From Acidobacteriota bacterium (GTDB taxonomy: Bacteria > Acidobacteriota > Terriglobia > Terriglobales > Acidobacteriaceae), in contig QIAB01000045.1 in assembly GCA_003225455.1 (NCBI GenBank), positions 41,880-86,143 on the forward strand: a stretch of 44,264 bases of DNA, given 5' to 3'. The position numbers and the translations under genes are program-made. Shown here piece after piece: positions 17,905 through 28,678 of the stretch; positions within the stretch are counted from its first letter, which is position 1; every line of letters starts with the position of its first letter. The notes beneath the pieces are model-generated. The model saw only the letters and a list, made by a program, of their open reading frames with translations. It searched no databases and was not told the DNA's origin.

Positions 17905-20900
17905 CCGCGGCTCCCGGGCTCTGAGACGGAAACTGTGCAGCATCGACCGGAACCGTTCCAAGGAGCTTAGGCCTGGAGAATCTCTCCACTATGTAGAACA
18001 CCGCCGGAACAAAGAAAATACCGAGAGCGCTCGCTGCCAGCATGCCGCCGATGACTGTGGTGCCCATGATCTGGCGGGCCACGGAGCCGGCACCGGTTGC
18101 CGTCCAAAGAGGAATGCATCCGCAGATGAATGCCAATGAAGTCATCAGGATCGGACGAAGGCGTAGCTTTGCTCCCTCAAGCGCCGCATCGATCAGGTTT
18201 TTGCCTTTCTCATATTCGTCCTTAGCAAATTCGACAATGAGAATGGCATTTTTGGCAGCCAACCCGATCAGCATGACTAATCCGATTTGTGAGTAAACGT
18301 CGCTTTCGATCTGCACCATATAAGGCGGGTAGAAGGCGCTGACCAGCGCGCGTCGAAGCCAGAGAACCGCGAAAGCGCCAAACACAGCAATCGGAGTACT
18401 CAGTAGAACGCTGAACGGCAGTGTCCAGCTCTCGTAGAGCGCAGCCAGGATCAGAAACACAAAAAGCAATGAGAGTCCAAAGATCACCGCCGGCGGCACA
18501 CCCTGCTGTGCCTTTTTTTCTTGGAAAGATATGCCAAGATAGTCGTAACCCATTTCGGGTGGCATGGTCTGGGCAAAGACCTGCTCCAAGGCCGCCATGG
18601 CCTGATTGGAACTGTATCCCGGGGCGGCACTGCCATTTATTTGCGCAGAGCGAAAAAGGTTATAGCGCATTGTGAATTCAGGACCAGCACGAGATTCAAA
18701 GTTCGTGAGCGCCGAAAGCGGAACCATGCTCCCACGGTTGTTCTTGACATAAAACTGGCCCACATTTTCGACGTTCGTGCGGTAATCGCCTTCCGCCTCG
18801 ATATAGACCTGCCACTGCCGGCCAAAGCGATTGAAGTAATTGATGAACAACCCGCCCATGAATGCCTGAATGGTTCGATAGACATCGTTGATGGCCACGC
18901 CCTGCTTGATGACTTTGTCACGGTCGACATCCACGAATTGCTGCGGTACGCTGCCCAGAAAGGTCGTACTCACGCTTGCGATCTCGGGGCGTTTACGAGC
19001 AGCCGCCAGAAACGTATTCAGGTTCGACGAGAGGAACTCGATATCTTTGCCGTCCCGATCTTCAAGAACGAAAGTGAACCCTCCCGAGGTACCTACGCCA
19101 GGGATGGCGGGAGGTGAAAAATCGAAAGCAATCCCTTCCGGCAGTTGGCTGAGTTCGCGATTCAAACGCGCTTTGATCACTTGAAACTGCTCCAGCCGGC
19201 TTTTTCGATCGTCCCATGGTTTCAACGTGACGAAGAGGAAAGCGTTGTAACTCGCACGGGTAAAGCTGAGCAAACTGAACCCAACGACACTGGTCGTCGA
19301 TTGCACTCCCGGTGTGTGTGCCAGGATGCTTTCGATTTTCTCCACGACGTGATCGGTACGCTCGAGAGACGCAGCACTGGGCAACTGCAGATTGACGTAG
19401 AGGTATCCCTGGTCTTCGTCTGGCAGAAAGCTGGATGGAACTCTATTGCTGAAAAAAGCCGCCCCTGCTCCGAAAGCCGCCAGCATGATTATGGCGATGG
19501 CGAACTTGCGAATGAGCGCGCCGCAAATCCTGACGTAGGAGTTGGTCGCACGTTCAAAGGTGCGATTGAACCAATCAAAAAACCTTCGCAATAAACCGCC
19601 TCGCTTTTCCCTGGGCCGCAGCAGCAATGCAGCGAGAGCCGGGCTGAGCGTGAGAGCGTTGAATGCCGAGATAAGCACCGAGACAGCGATGGTTATCGCA
19701 AACTGTTGATATAACCGGCCGGTAATTCCGGGTATGAAACCTGTGGGCACAAATACTGCCGACAGCACGAGCGCAATTCCCACGACAGGCCCGGAGATCT
19801 CTTCCATGGCTTTCAAGGCAGCGGCCTTCGGTGACATTCCGTCCTCGATGTGCCGCTCCACGGCCTCGACCACCACGATGGCGTCATCCACCACCAGGCC
19901 GATCGCCAACACCAGACCAAACAACGACAGCGTATTTATGGAAAAGCCAAACAACGGGAAGAAGATAAAGGCGCCCACCAGTGATACGGGCACGGCTAGA
20001 AGCGGAATCAGGGTCGCCCGCCATCCCTGCAGGAAGAGGTAGACGACGAGAATCACCAACACAATGGCGATGACGAGGGTGAGAATAATCTCCTTTATTC
20101 CTTGGACCACTGAGCGGGTTGTATCAAGGGCAGTGGCGTAATCCATGTCGCCAGGAAAGCGAGTCTTCAGTTCCGCCACCAGTTTGTTCACGCCGCTTGC
20201 AGCATCCACCGCATTGGAGCCGGGTAACTGATAAACGGCGATTATGGCGCTCGGCTTCCCGTTGAGGCGGCCGGCTACCGAATAGTCCTGTGCTCCAAGT
20301 TCGATACGAGCGACGTCTTTCACGCGCACCACGCCGCCTTCCGGGGATTCACGAACCACAATCTCTCCGAACTCCTCCGGCGAAACTAACCGCCCCTGGG
20401 CTCGAACCGCGTACGAGAACTGCTGTCCGGAAGGAATTGGTTCTCCTCCGATTTTTCCGGCAGGATTTACTGTGTTTTGGGTTTGGACTGCATTGACAAT
20501 CTCCGGAACCGTGATACCCAGCTTGGCAAGCTGGTCCGGCTTAACCCAGAGCCGCATGGCATACTGTCCTGCCCCGAATACTTGCACCTGCCCGATTCCG
20601 GATGACCGGGTTATGGAATCGACCAGATTGATGTATGCGTAATTGGCAAGGAAGCGTGCGTCGTACGTACCGTGCGGCGAATACAGAGCAATAAGCATGA
20701 GCGGCGCGGTAACCGATTTGCGAACAGTAATTCCGTAGTTCGTCACATCGATAGGGAGCTGAGATGCCGCCTGTGTCTCTCTGGACTGCGCGAGGATCAA
20801 ATCGTTGTTGGGATCCGTCTTAACGTCGAAGTTGACAACCAGAGTCGTCTGCGAGTTCCCAGTTGCGTTCAATGAGTACATGTAATTCATGTTGTCCACA

Positions 20901-21096
20901 CCGTTCATCTGTTGCTCGATGGGAGTGGCAACTGATTGCTCGAGAGTTTGGGCATCCGCGCCAACATAGGTGGCAAGCACCTGAATTTCCGGGGGCGCGA
21001 TGTTAGGAAACTGAGCGATTGGCACGCACCAACTATCACCGTGACGATGGCAATCACCATGGCGACAATCGGACGATTGATGAAAAACTTGGACAT
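17897..21096 (-). CDS. RND efflux permease (HAE1/AcrB family), N-terminus frameshifted
   Basis: An inner-membrane proton-driven drug exporter. The long open frame (17897-21025, 1042 codons) starts at VPIAQFPNIAPPEIQV and is otherwise complete. It holds the proton-relay Asp pair in LVVDDAIVVVE, the essential Lys in LAAKNAILIVEF, and two sets of membrane segments around large periplasmic loops. The first membrane helix (MSKFFINRPIVAMVIAIV) is encoded at 21096-21027 in another frame. Compared with AcrB/MexB about five residues and one base are missing at the junction near 21025, so roughly 16 bases seem lost. Either the gene is inactive or the sequence has an error. It sits between the fusion-protein gene (3-bp gap) and the outer-membrane gene (8-bp overlap). 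Confidence 0.85.
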
Positions 21097-21099
21097 AAC

Positions 21100-22326
21100 T
21101 CAGCTGCCTGCGGGCGAAGCAGTTGCGGACGCAATCTTGACCGGCATGCCATCCCTGACCTTTTGCACGCCCTCCACGACAACTCGCTCTCCGGGCTTGA
21201 TTCCGTGTTCAATAATCCACATCGGGCCGCTCCGCTCTCCCACTTGCACGGTCCTGATGCTCACCTTGTCGTCACTACCGACCACCGCAACCTGGTACGT
21301 GCCTTGGAGTTCAGTGACCGCTTTTTGCGGTACCAAAAGCGCCGCCGGTCTGACATAGCTGACGAAACGCACACGACCGTACTGACCAGGCCGAAGAACA
21401 TTGTCGGGATTAGGAAACAGTCCGGCCAGACGAATAGACCCTGTCTGCGCATCGACGTGACGATCAGCAGCAAAGAATTTCCCCTTCATGGGGTATTTCG
21501 ATCCATCGGCGAGAATAAGTTCCAATACGAGCTGTCTTTCAGTCTTCTCTCGCGACGCGACCGTGGGATTGCGCTGGACAAAAGCGAGGTATTGCTGCTC
21601 ACTGACAACGAAATAGGCTTTGATGGGGTCGAGCTGTGAGACGGTGGTGAGAACGGTCTGTGGGCCGACCAGATTTCCAACCTGGCCGGTGGCGATACCG
21701 GCCACGCCGTCGACCAGCGAGCGAACGTTCGTGAACTCGAGGTTGATTTCTGCCTGTTCGACCGCCGCCTTGTCCGCTTGGACAGTCGCTTTCCCCGCCA
21801 AGTTTGCCTGTATGTCGTTGTCGAGTTGGCTCTGCGCGATTGCCTTCTCCTTTGCTAGAGGAGTGTCACGCTGCACGTCCAGCTGGGTTTTCCCGAGCTG
21901 TGCTTCTGCCTGCGCGAGCTGTGCCTTATTTTGATCAAGCACCGCTTGAAAAGGCCGCGGATCGATCTTGAAGAGCACATCGTTCTTGCGAACCAACGCG
22001 CCCTCCCGGTAATTCTGTTTAATGAGGTACCCTGAGACCTGCGGCTGGATTATCGCGTTTACATACCCATCGAGCGTTGCAATCCATTCGTGGTAGACCG
22101 GCACGTCTTGTTGAGTGACCTCAACAATCTGGACGGTAGGCGGAGCACCAGGCGATGCCGAGGCGCTCTTAGTTCCACACGCCTCAGAAAATAGAAGAAG
22201 CCACAAAAGGCAGCTAACCAGCCACACATTCTCGGTGTGGTCTGTTGAGGGGAAATTGTAATCCCGGCCTTTTGTGTGTCCCAGATATGGAAACGAGTCG
22301 CCGGAACGGTATGATTGCGCCCACAT
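21100..22326 (-). CDS. RND efflux periplasmic adaptor (membrane fusion protein)
   Basis: A 408-residue MFP/HlyD-type adaptor linking permease and outer-membrane channel. A hydrophobic stretch at 34-47 ends in FSEAC, a likely lipobox with Cys50. The lipoyl half-motifs are NAIIQPQVSGYLIKQNYREGALVRKNDVLF-like (about 85-115). A Gln/Ala-rich alpha-hairpin spans 120-200, followed by the beta-barrel (QVGNLVGPQTVLTTV, DPIKAYFVVSEQQ) and the membrane-proximal domain (RPAALLVPQKAV). The ATG at 22326 is chosen because AAGGAGG lies just upstream; a GTG close to the hydrophobic stretch would give a more usual N-terminus but lacks a ribosome site. First gene of the efflux operon. Confidence 0.9.
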   Translation of the reverse strand: MWAQSYRSGDSFPYLGHTKGRDYNFPSTDHTENVWLVSCLLWLLLFSEACGTKSASASPGAPPTVQIVEVTQQDVPVYHEWIATLDGYVNAIIQPQVSGYLIKQNYREGALVRKNDVLFKIDPRPFQAVLDQNKAQLAQAEAQLGKTQLDVQRDTPLAKEKAIAQSQLDNDIQANLAGKATVQADKAAVEQAEINLEFTNVRSLVDGVAGIATGQVGNLVGPQTVLTTVSQLDPIKAYFVVSEQQYLAFVQRNPTVASREKTERQLVLELILADGSKYPMKGKFFAADRHVDAQTGSIRLAGLFPNPDNVLRPGQYGRVRFVSYVRPAALLVPQKAVTELQGTYQVAVVGSDDKVSIRTVQVGERSGPMWIIEHGIKPGERVVVEGVQKVRDGMPVKIASATASPAGS

Positions 22327-22626
22327 GACTCCCTCCTTCAGCTTCTGCAGTTCTTCGTGGTCTAAACCCGGCCGGGATGAATTCGTACTCCGGGACGAAA
22401 CTTCAGTCAGCATTCAATGAATGCTGGTATCGTCTTTAGCCGATGGCGCACCATTCTATTCCTGCGCGAAAGGTGAGTGCAAAACCTCAATCTGGCTGTG
22501 CCTTGGCCGCAGAGAGCCCGGACGGACGAACAGGAATTGCGCGACCGAATGGGATTTTCGGTATCTAATTAAGTCATTCCGGCAATCCCCAAGGTCTGTC
22601 ATGTTTATCCGGGACTGAGACTTATC
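22327..22626. other. Divergent intergenic region, nothing recognised
   Basis: About 300 bases separate the efflux operon (minus) from the receiver-flavoprotein gene (plus). Promoters for both should lie here. I see no long inverted repeat, no terminator, and no small gene that can be supported. No TetR- or MarR-type regulator gene accompanies the efflux operon in this window. Confidence 0.4.
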
Positions 22627-24297
22627 ATGGCGAAACCAAGTTTGTTGAGTGTGGATGACGACTCCGATGTTTTGCGGGCGATTGAGCGCGATCTTCGTTC
22701 GCAGTATGGCGCTGGATATCGTGTCATCGGAAGTGATTCTCCCGAGGGCGCGCTCGACCTGTTAAAGCAGTTGAAGCTGCGCAACGATAGCGTGGCCTTG
22801 CTTCTGGCCGACCAGCGCATGCCGCGCATGGACGGGGTGGAATTTTTGCAACAGGCAATGGGAGTCTTCCCCGGAGCGAAGCGGGCATTGCTCACTGCCT
22901 ACGCGGACACGAACGCTGCGATCAGCGCCATCAATCAGGCCGGCATCAACTACTTTTTCCTGAAGCCATGGGACCCTCCGGCGGAGCACCTGTATCCGCA
23001 ATTAGATGATTTGCTCGACGACTGGCAAGCTTCCTTTCGTCCAACGTTTCAAGGGATTCGGGTGCTGGGCACCCGCTGGTCGCCCCGCTCGTATGAGCTC
23101 CGGGACTTCCTAGCCCGCAACCATGTGCCCTATCAGTGGATCGACGTTGAGCTTTCCGCAAATGATCCCGAAACCAAGCGGCTTGTGGAGGCTCTGGGTC
23201 CGGAGGCTGCCAATCTTCCCGTGGTGCTCTTCCCCGACGGGACGAAGCTTCTTGAGAGTGTGCCGGCGGACGTCGCCCAAAAAGTTGGGTTGCGAACGCG
23301 TGCGCAAACCAGTTTTTACGACCTTGCCATCGTTGGGGGAGGGCCGGCGGGTTTGGCCGCGGCCGTTTATGGCGCCTCGGAAGGTTTACATACGGTGATG
23401 ATTGAGCGGGAAGCACCCGGCGGTCAGGCGGGAATGAGCTCCCGCATTGAGAACTATCTTGGATTTCCGACCGGACTCAGCGGCGGCGATCTGGCCCGGC
23501 GTGCGGTGGTGCAAGCCCAGCGTTTCGGAGTGGAAATTCTGGCGCCGCAGGAGGCGCTCAGTGTCCGAACGGAGGGGCCTTACCGAATTATTAAGCTCCT
23601 GGATGGCAACGAGATTTCCTGCCATGCGCTGATGATCGCGACGGGTGTGCAGTGGCGGCGCCTGGAAGCTCCGGGAATCGATCGGTTGCAGGGGGCAGGG
23701 ATCTACTATGGCGGCGGCGCTACGGAGGCGCTGTCCTGTAAGGGAGAGATCGTCTATGTGGTGGGCGGCGCAAACTCGGCCGGTCAAGCAGCCATGAACT
23801 TCGCGAAATTCGCGGAGCGCGTCATCATCCTGGTGCGTGGCGACTCGCTTTCCAGCACCATGTCGCAGTACTTGATCGACCAAGTTCAGGAGACGCCTAA
23901 CATTCAGCTTTGGACACACGCCAGCGTGGCTGAGGCGCATGGCGAAACCCACCTGGAAGAGATTTCGGTGCTTTGCTCCGACACCGGCAAGATAGAGCGA
24001 GTGCCGGCGAGTGCGATGTTCATCTTTATTGGGGCGTTGCCGCGGACTGATTGGCTGACCGGTGTGGTCGAGCGGGACGATCGCGGTTTCCTGTTGACCG
24101 GTCCTGACCTTATACGCGACGGGCAACGCCCGAAAGGATGGGCTCTCGACCGCGATCCGTTTCTACTCGAAACCAACGTGCCCGGTATTTTTGCCGTGGG
24201 CGATGTGCGACATGGCTCTATAAAGCGGGTAGCTTCGGGAGTCGGTGAAGGATCCGTGGCAGTCCAGTTTATCCATCAGTACTTGAGCAAGGTATAA
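22627..24297 (+). CDS. Receiver / glutaredoxin-like / thioredoxin-reductase-like fusion flavoprotein
   Basis: A 556-residue cytoplasmic three-part protein. Residues 4-132 form a receiver with phosphoacceptor Asp62 (LLADQRMPRMDG), Thr90 (LLTAYAD) and Lys113 (FLKPW). Residues 143-222 form a thioredoxin/glutaredoxin-like domain (IRVLGTRWSPRSYELRDFL, LPVVLFPDGT) in which the CPxC site reads S-P-R-S (152-155). Residues 230-556 form a thioredoxin-reductase-type flavoprotein with FAD loop GGGPAGLA (237-244), NAD(P) loop VVGGANSAGQ (378-387) and GDVRHGSIKRVA near the end. The redox CATC motif is absent; the matching region is YYGGGATEALSC with one Cys371. The next gene, a histidine kinase, begins immediately after the stop (TAA-ATG), so both are certainly co-translated. 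The weak ribosome site does not affect the choice of ATG 22627. Confidence 0.9.
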   Translation: MAKPSLLSVDDDSDVLRAIERDLRSQYGAGYRVIGSDSPEGALDLLKQLKLRNDSVALLLADQRMPRMDGVEFLQQAMGVFPGAKRALLTAYADTNAAISAINQAGINYFFLKPWDPPAEHLYPQLDDLLDDWQASFRPTFQGIRVLGTRWSPRSYELRDFLARNHVPYQWIDVELSANDPETKRLVEALGPEAANLPVVLFPDGTKLLESVPADVAQKVGLRTRAQTSFYDLAIVGGGPAGLAAAVYGASEGLHTVMIEREAPGGQAGMSSRIENYLGFPTGLSGGDLARRAVVQAQRFGVEILAPQEALSVRTEGPYRIIKLLDGNEISCHALMIATGVQWRRLEAPGIDRLQGAGIYYGGGATEALSCKGEIVYVVGGANSAGQAAMNFAKFAERVIILVRGDSLSSTMSQYLIDQVQETPNIQLWTHASVAEAHGETHLEEISVLCSDTGKIERVPASAMFIFIGALPRTDWLTGVVERDDRGFLLTGPDLIRDGQRPKGWALDRDPFLLETNVPGIFAVGDVRHGSIKRVASGVGEGSVAVQFIHQYLSKV

Positions 24298-25676
24298 ATG
24301 GTCGAAAAATCGGAACTACTTCGCGTTACAGCGTTCGCTGACCTGCCCGACGATCAGCTTGCCTGGTTCATCAGCCAGTGCGAGGAACAGGTCCTCAAAC
24401 CCGGAGATACGTACATCTGCCAGGGTGATCCTGCGGAGAACATGTTCGTAATGTTGGAAGGAGAATTCCAGGCGCGAGGCGAAATTAACGGCGAGACATT
24501 TTCTTTTCCGATCAAGGCGGGAGAGGTAACCGGTCTTCTGCCCTTTTCGAGGATGAAGCGCACGCCTGTGACCGGACGCGCACTCGGCAATGGCCGGCTG
24601 TTGCGTTTTCCTTCGGCGCACTTCCCGGAGCTTGTACAAAAAATGCCGGAGCTCACCACGCGCCTGGTGGGACTGATGTCCGACAGAATCCGCGAGACCA
24701 CGCGCATCGAACAACAGCGAGACCGTCTGGCTTCCCTGGGGAAACTCTCGGCGGGCCTTGCACATGAACTAAACAATCCCGCTTCTGCTGCGAAACGTGC
24801 CACGAGCCAGTTGCGCGACATTCTAAAGAAGATCAGGGACGCGAGTCTCGAGTTGGGAAGGCGTGACCTCACGCCGGCGCAGAAATCAGAGATTGAAAAA
24901 CTGGAAGCGTCGTTCACGCAAAAAGACGTAGTTCCACCCGATGCGCTGACCATCAGCGACCTGGAATCGATTCCCTATTGCGAAGTCACGGGCAGAACGA
25001 CTTATGGCAATTGGCGGCTGACCTGGCGCGAAGGAGTATTAAGCCGGATGTGCTTGAGTCGTTGTTTGCAAACCTCGATGCCGACACCGCTCGGGCCGCT
25101 CTGGTGAGGATCGCCGCTTCCGTGGAGGTCGCGAGTCTATTGCATGAAATCGAGAGCAGCACCTCGCGCATTTCGGACTTGGTCCACGCGATCAAGGAAT
25201 ACACCTACATGGACCAGGCGCCGGCGCAAAACGTGGACATCGTGAAGAGCCTGGAAATCACCCTGACCATCTTGAATCACAAGCTGAAACAAGGCGTGGT
25301 GGTGCAGCGCGATTACCAGCGGGTTCCGCTTCTGGTGAATTCGTTCGGGAGCGAACTCAACCAGGTCTGGACCAACGTTATTGATAATGCGATCGACGCG
25401 ATGCACGGAAAGGGCGAGCTTCGCGTCCGAACCTACCGCGACGCCAGTTGTGTCGTAGTTGAGATCGGCGATAACGGTCCGGGGATTTCACCCGAGGTGC
25501 AGCCCCACATCTTTGAACCTTTCTTCACCACTAAGGGAGTTGGAGAAGGGACGGGACTCGGCCTGGACACTGTGCAACGCATTGTCAAGAAGCACCGGGG
25601 AAATATCCAGGTTACTTCCAAGCCCGGTGACACGCGCTTTCAAATTTGGCTGCCGTTGGCGGAGGCCTCGACCTAA
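24298..25676 (+). pseudogene. Cyclic-nucleotide-binding-domain histidine kinase, frameshifted
   Basis: Together the two frames encode about 460 residues. Residues 1-125 form a cNMP-binding/Crp-like sensor domain (LKPGDTYICQGDPAENMFVMLEGEF). A HisKA region follows with His156 in SAGLAHELNNPASAAKR. After a linker the other frame supplies LRSHGQNDLWQLA, SSTSRISDLVHAIKEYTYMD and a full ATPase domain: N-box NQVWTNVIDNAIDAM, GDNGPGIS, and GTGLGLDTVQ. The frame breaks near 24966-24980; a single missing base around 24966 restores a continuous protein. The ATG directly abuts the stop of the receiver-flavoprotein gene, so the kinase most likely phosphorylates that receiver. No transmembrane segment is present. 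The break may be a sequence error, since all kinase motifs survive. Confidence 0.85.
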
Positions 25677-25874
25677 GAGCCGTGTTTAGCTCGCCTATGT
25701 CCGTCTGGGCGTAATGATTATGTGCAAACGACACAGGAGCATTCTGTAGTTGACCCCGCTCGTTTTCGATGATAGTGTGCGCTCGGTTCCCCGGTGTTCT
25801 GAGTTGTAATCCCTTTTTGAATGGCTGCGGCACAGGAGGTTTCCCGACGAGTTGTTCGGTTGGGAGATCAGAAC

Positions 25875-25894
25875 CCCTCGTAGGTTGACGAGGG
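25875..25894 (+). promoter_or_regulatory. Hairpin in the leader of the NHL-repeat gene
   Basis: CCCTCGT (25875-25881) pairs with ACGAGGG (25888-25894) around a six-base loop. It ends about 18 bases before the Shine-Dalgarno of the gene starting at 25929. No U-tract follows, so it is not a standard terminator for the kinase gene; it could protect or regulate the leader. Nothing else is recognised in 25677-25928. Confidence 0.3.
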
Positions 25895-25928
25895 CTCCTG
25901 TTGTTCCTCATTGAAGGAGGAAGAGTCT

Positions 25929-28305
25929 ATGCCCCGGAAGCATCCGTTTCCATTGATACTTTTTCTTTTCCTGGCCGGAGGTGTTTGCGCGCCTGCGCGG
26001 GCGGAAATTGGAACGATTACCACGATCGCAGGAGGAGGGCCGAAAAATGTGTTGGCCACCAAAGCCCACCTGCACAATCCCACCGATGTTGCCACGGACT
26101 CGCAAGGAAACGTCTACATCGTCACATCTGGTCAGGCCGAAGTATTCCGGGTGGATGCTGTCACCGGCGTGTTGACTGCTGCTGCAGGTAGCGATAGCAG
26201 TGGTTTCAATGGCGATGGCGGTCCGGCCAAGCAAGCCAGCTTGAACGGTCCATACGGACTAGCGGTGGATGCTGCGGGTAACTTGTTCATCGCCGATTCC
26301 TATAACGATCGAATCCGCCGAGTTGACGCGGTAACGCACCGGATCACCACCTTCGCGGGAGGCGGGACCGGGTGTGCCGGACATACTTATATCGGCGATA
26401 GCTGCGCCGCCACAGCCGCCATCTTATATCTTCCGAGCGGCGTGGCAGTAGATGGCGCGGGCAATGTCCTAATTGCGGATCTCGGCCATAACCGCATCCG
26501 ACGCGTGGATGCGGTTACCGGAGTGATCACGACGGTCGCCGGAGGCAAAACAGGCAACCTGGGCACTCTTGGAGACGGCGGCTTGGCAACTGACGCCAAC
26601 TTGTCATTCCCGCAAGGAGTTTCTCTGGATGGCGCCGGCAACGTGCTGATTGCGGACACTAATCACAACCGGATTCGGAGAGTAGATGCGACCACACACA
26701 TCATCACCACGGTCGCAGGCGCGAACAGGCCAGTCAGGGCGCTGGCAGATGCAATGGGCAATCTGTTCATTACACACCGAGGGCTGCTGCAACCGCATCC
26801 TGCGAATCGACGAGACAAGCGGGATGATCACAACCGTCGCCGGCACCGGCGCCTATGGTTATACAGGCGATAACGGTCCAGCAACCAGCGCAACCCTGGC
26901 AAATCCCTATGGGATCAACCTTGATCGCGCTGGCAATCTGCTTATTGCCGACGCCAAGAACAACCGCGTACGCCACGTGGATATTGCGACAAACGTGATT
27001 ACGACGTCGGCGGGCGCCAGTGGCCCGAGGGACTATGATCTTTACGCTCTTCAAGCAAGTCTGAGCAGCGTGGGGCAGGTCGCCATCGATGGCGCCGGGA
27101 ACGTTTTCATCTCGGAAAGCGGTTCCAACACCCTTCTGCGTCTAGACTCTGTGACCAACCTCCTTTCTAAAGTGGGATTCGGAACTCCCTTCAATGCCAT
27201 GTTCGGGCTTGCGCGAGACCGCGCTGGCAATTTGTTCGTTGCTGACGAGACACAAATCTGGCGCGTGGATCCTGTAACAGGCGTGTTCACCACGGTAGCG
27301 GGTAACGGCAGCGGATGCCCGCAGGAGACCGACGGCCTTGGCGATGGTTGTCCCGCCACCGACGCCTGGTTGGAACCTCTATCTATCGCCGTGGATGATG
27401 CGGGGAATTTATTTATTGGCGATGGCGCCGGCGGCAACTCCCTCGTTCGCCGCGTGGACCGAGTGACTCAGATTGTTACCATTGTCGCCGGAGTTGTCGC
27501 GGGAGGAAGCTCAGGTTGCCCGCAAGAAATCAACGACATTGGCGACGGTTGCCTTGCCACCCAGGTCGATTTGGGCAGCATAGGCGGAGTCGCAGTGGAT
27601 AGTAAAGGCAATGTACTTCTTACAACGGGCAGTCGCGTTCGGAGGGTGAATGCGAGTACGCACATCATTACAACAGTGGCAGGTACCGGCGATGAGGCCT
27701 ACAGCGGGGATAACGGCCCCGCTACCAGCGCCGGGGTCGCTGCCTGGCAAGTGGCGGTGGACGGTGTGGGGAACCTTTTTATTACAGGAAACGGCCGCAT
27801 CCGAAGGGTAGATGCGGTGACGAAGGTGATCACCACGGTGGCGGGCAACGGTATTCCAGGTTACAGCGGAGATGGTGGCCTAGCTACGAAAGCAAGTATT
27901 CAGGCCCTAAGTATAGCTTCCATCGACAGTTACGGGAACCTGTTCATCGGCGACGGAGCGAACTTTCGCGTTCGCAAGGTACCCCTGGGTGTGCCGGGGA
28001 TACTACTTTCGACGACTGCGCTGAACTTCGGCAACGTAGTGCTTAACACCCAGAGCCCAGCCCAAACCGTCACCATAACCAACAATGGTACGGCACTGCT
28101 GGAATTCTTCAGCATCGCCGCTTCTGGCGGGTTTCGTCAATCAAATACCTGCCACAGCGGGGTGCAGCCGGGAGCCGCTTGCCAGGTGAGCGTAATCTTC
28201 GTACCGAATAGCATCGGCGCGCAGAGTGCGGTACTAACGATCAGGCCGAATATTCCGGGTGACGCCAGGAAGGTAACTCTGTCAGGCGTTGGCATCAGCC
28301 AGTAA
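25929..28305 (+). pseudogene. Secreted NHL-repeat protein with C-terminal Ig-like domain, frameshifted
   Basis: Encodes about 790 residues across two frames. After a signal peptide (LILFLFLAGGVCAPARA) come at least ten NHL/beta-propeller repeats of the form L-x-x-P-x-G-V-A-V-D-x-x-G-N-x-(F/L)-I-A-D-x-x-x-N-R-I-R-R-V-D, each followed by I-T-T-V-A-G. The C-terminus (about 100 residues, from STTALNFGNV) is an ASPM/SPD-2/Hydin-like Ig fold with TVTITNNGTA and VIFVPNSIG. The ATG at 25929 has AAGGAGG eight bases upstream. The frame changes near 26775-26795, between GNLFIT and GCCNRILRID, where removing one base restores the repeat. Such proteins are probably cell-surface or periplasmic binding propellers; the ligand is unknown. 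Confidence 0.8.
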
Positions 28306-28384
28306 TTGCTTTTCGTGGCCTGGTCCATGTGCGCGCCTGCCGCTTAGCATTGCGACGCAACAGAGCACAAGCATCTTGACTGAT

Positions 28385-28416
28385 ATCGGTAATACCTTTT
28401 ATCGGTAATACCTTTT
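28385..28416. repeat. Tandem duplication of a 16-bp unit
   Basis: ATCGGTAATACCTTTT occurs twice head to tail (28385-28400 and 28401-28416) in the 28306-28678 gap. It is probably a replication-slippage duplication. The rest of that gap shows no gene and no convincing terminator, although it must contain the promoter of the carrier-thioesterase gene. Confidence 0.85.
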
Positions 28417-28678
28417 TCGGCTCGCCTCTTAGGGGAAACTAGAGAAACAGGAACGGAAGTTTCGATTCGCTTGCACCCGACTGTTCAACTTCGTCGCCTT
28501 CCCCGCGGAGCAGTTGGGGCTATTCGCTAGCTAATTCCAAAAACCCCGGTTCGGCTATCCAGTGGCCGTAACGCACAACTTGGGTGACGTCGGTGACTAA
28601 AGTACCCTGTGATATCCGGGCCAACTCCGGCTAGCATATTTTTAACAACTGCTGGGGGATATTCTAACTACTTAGCTC

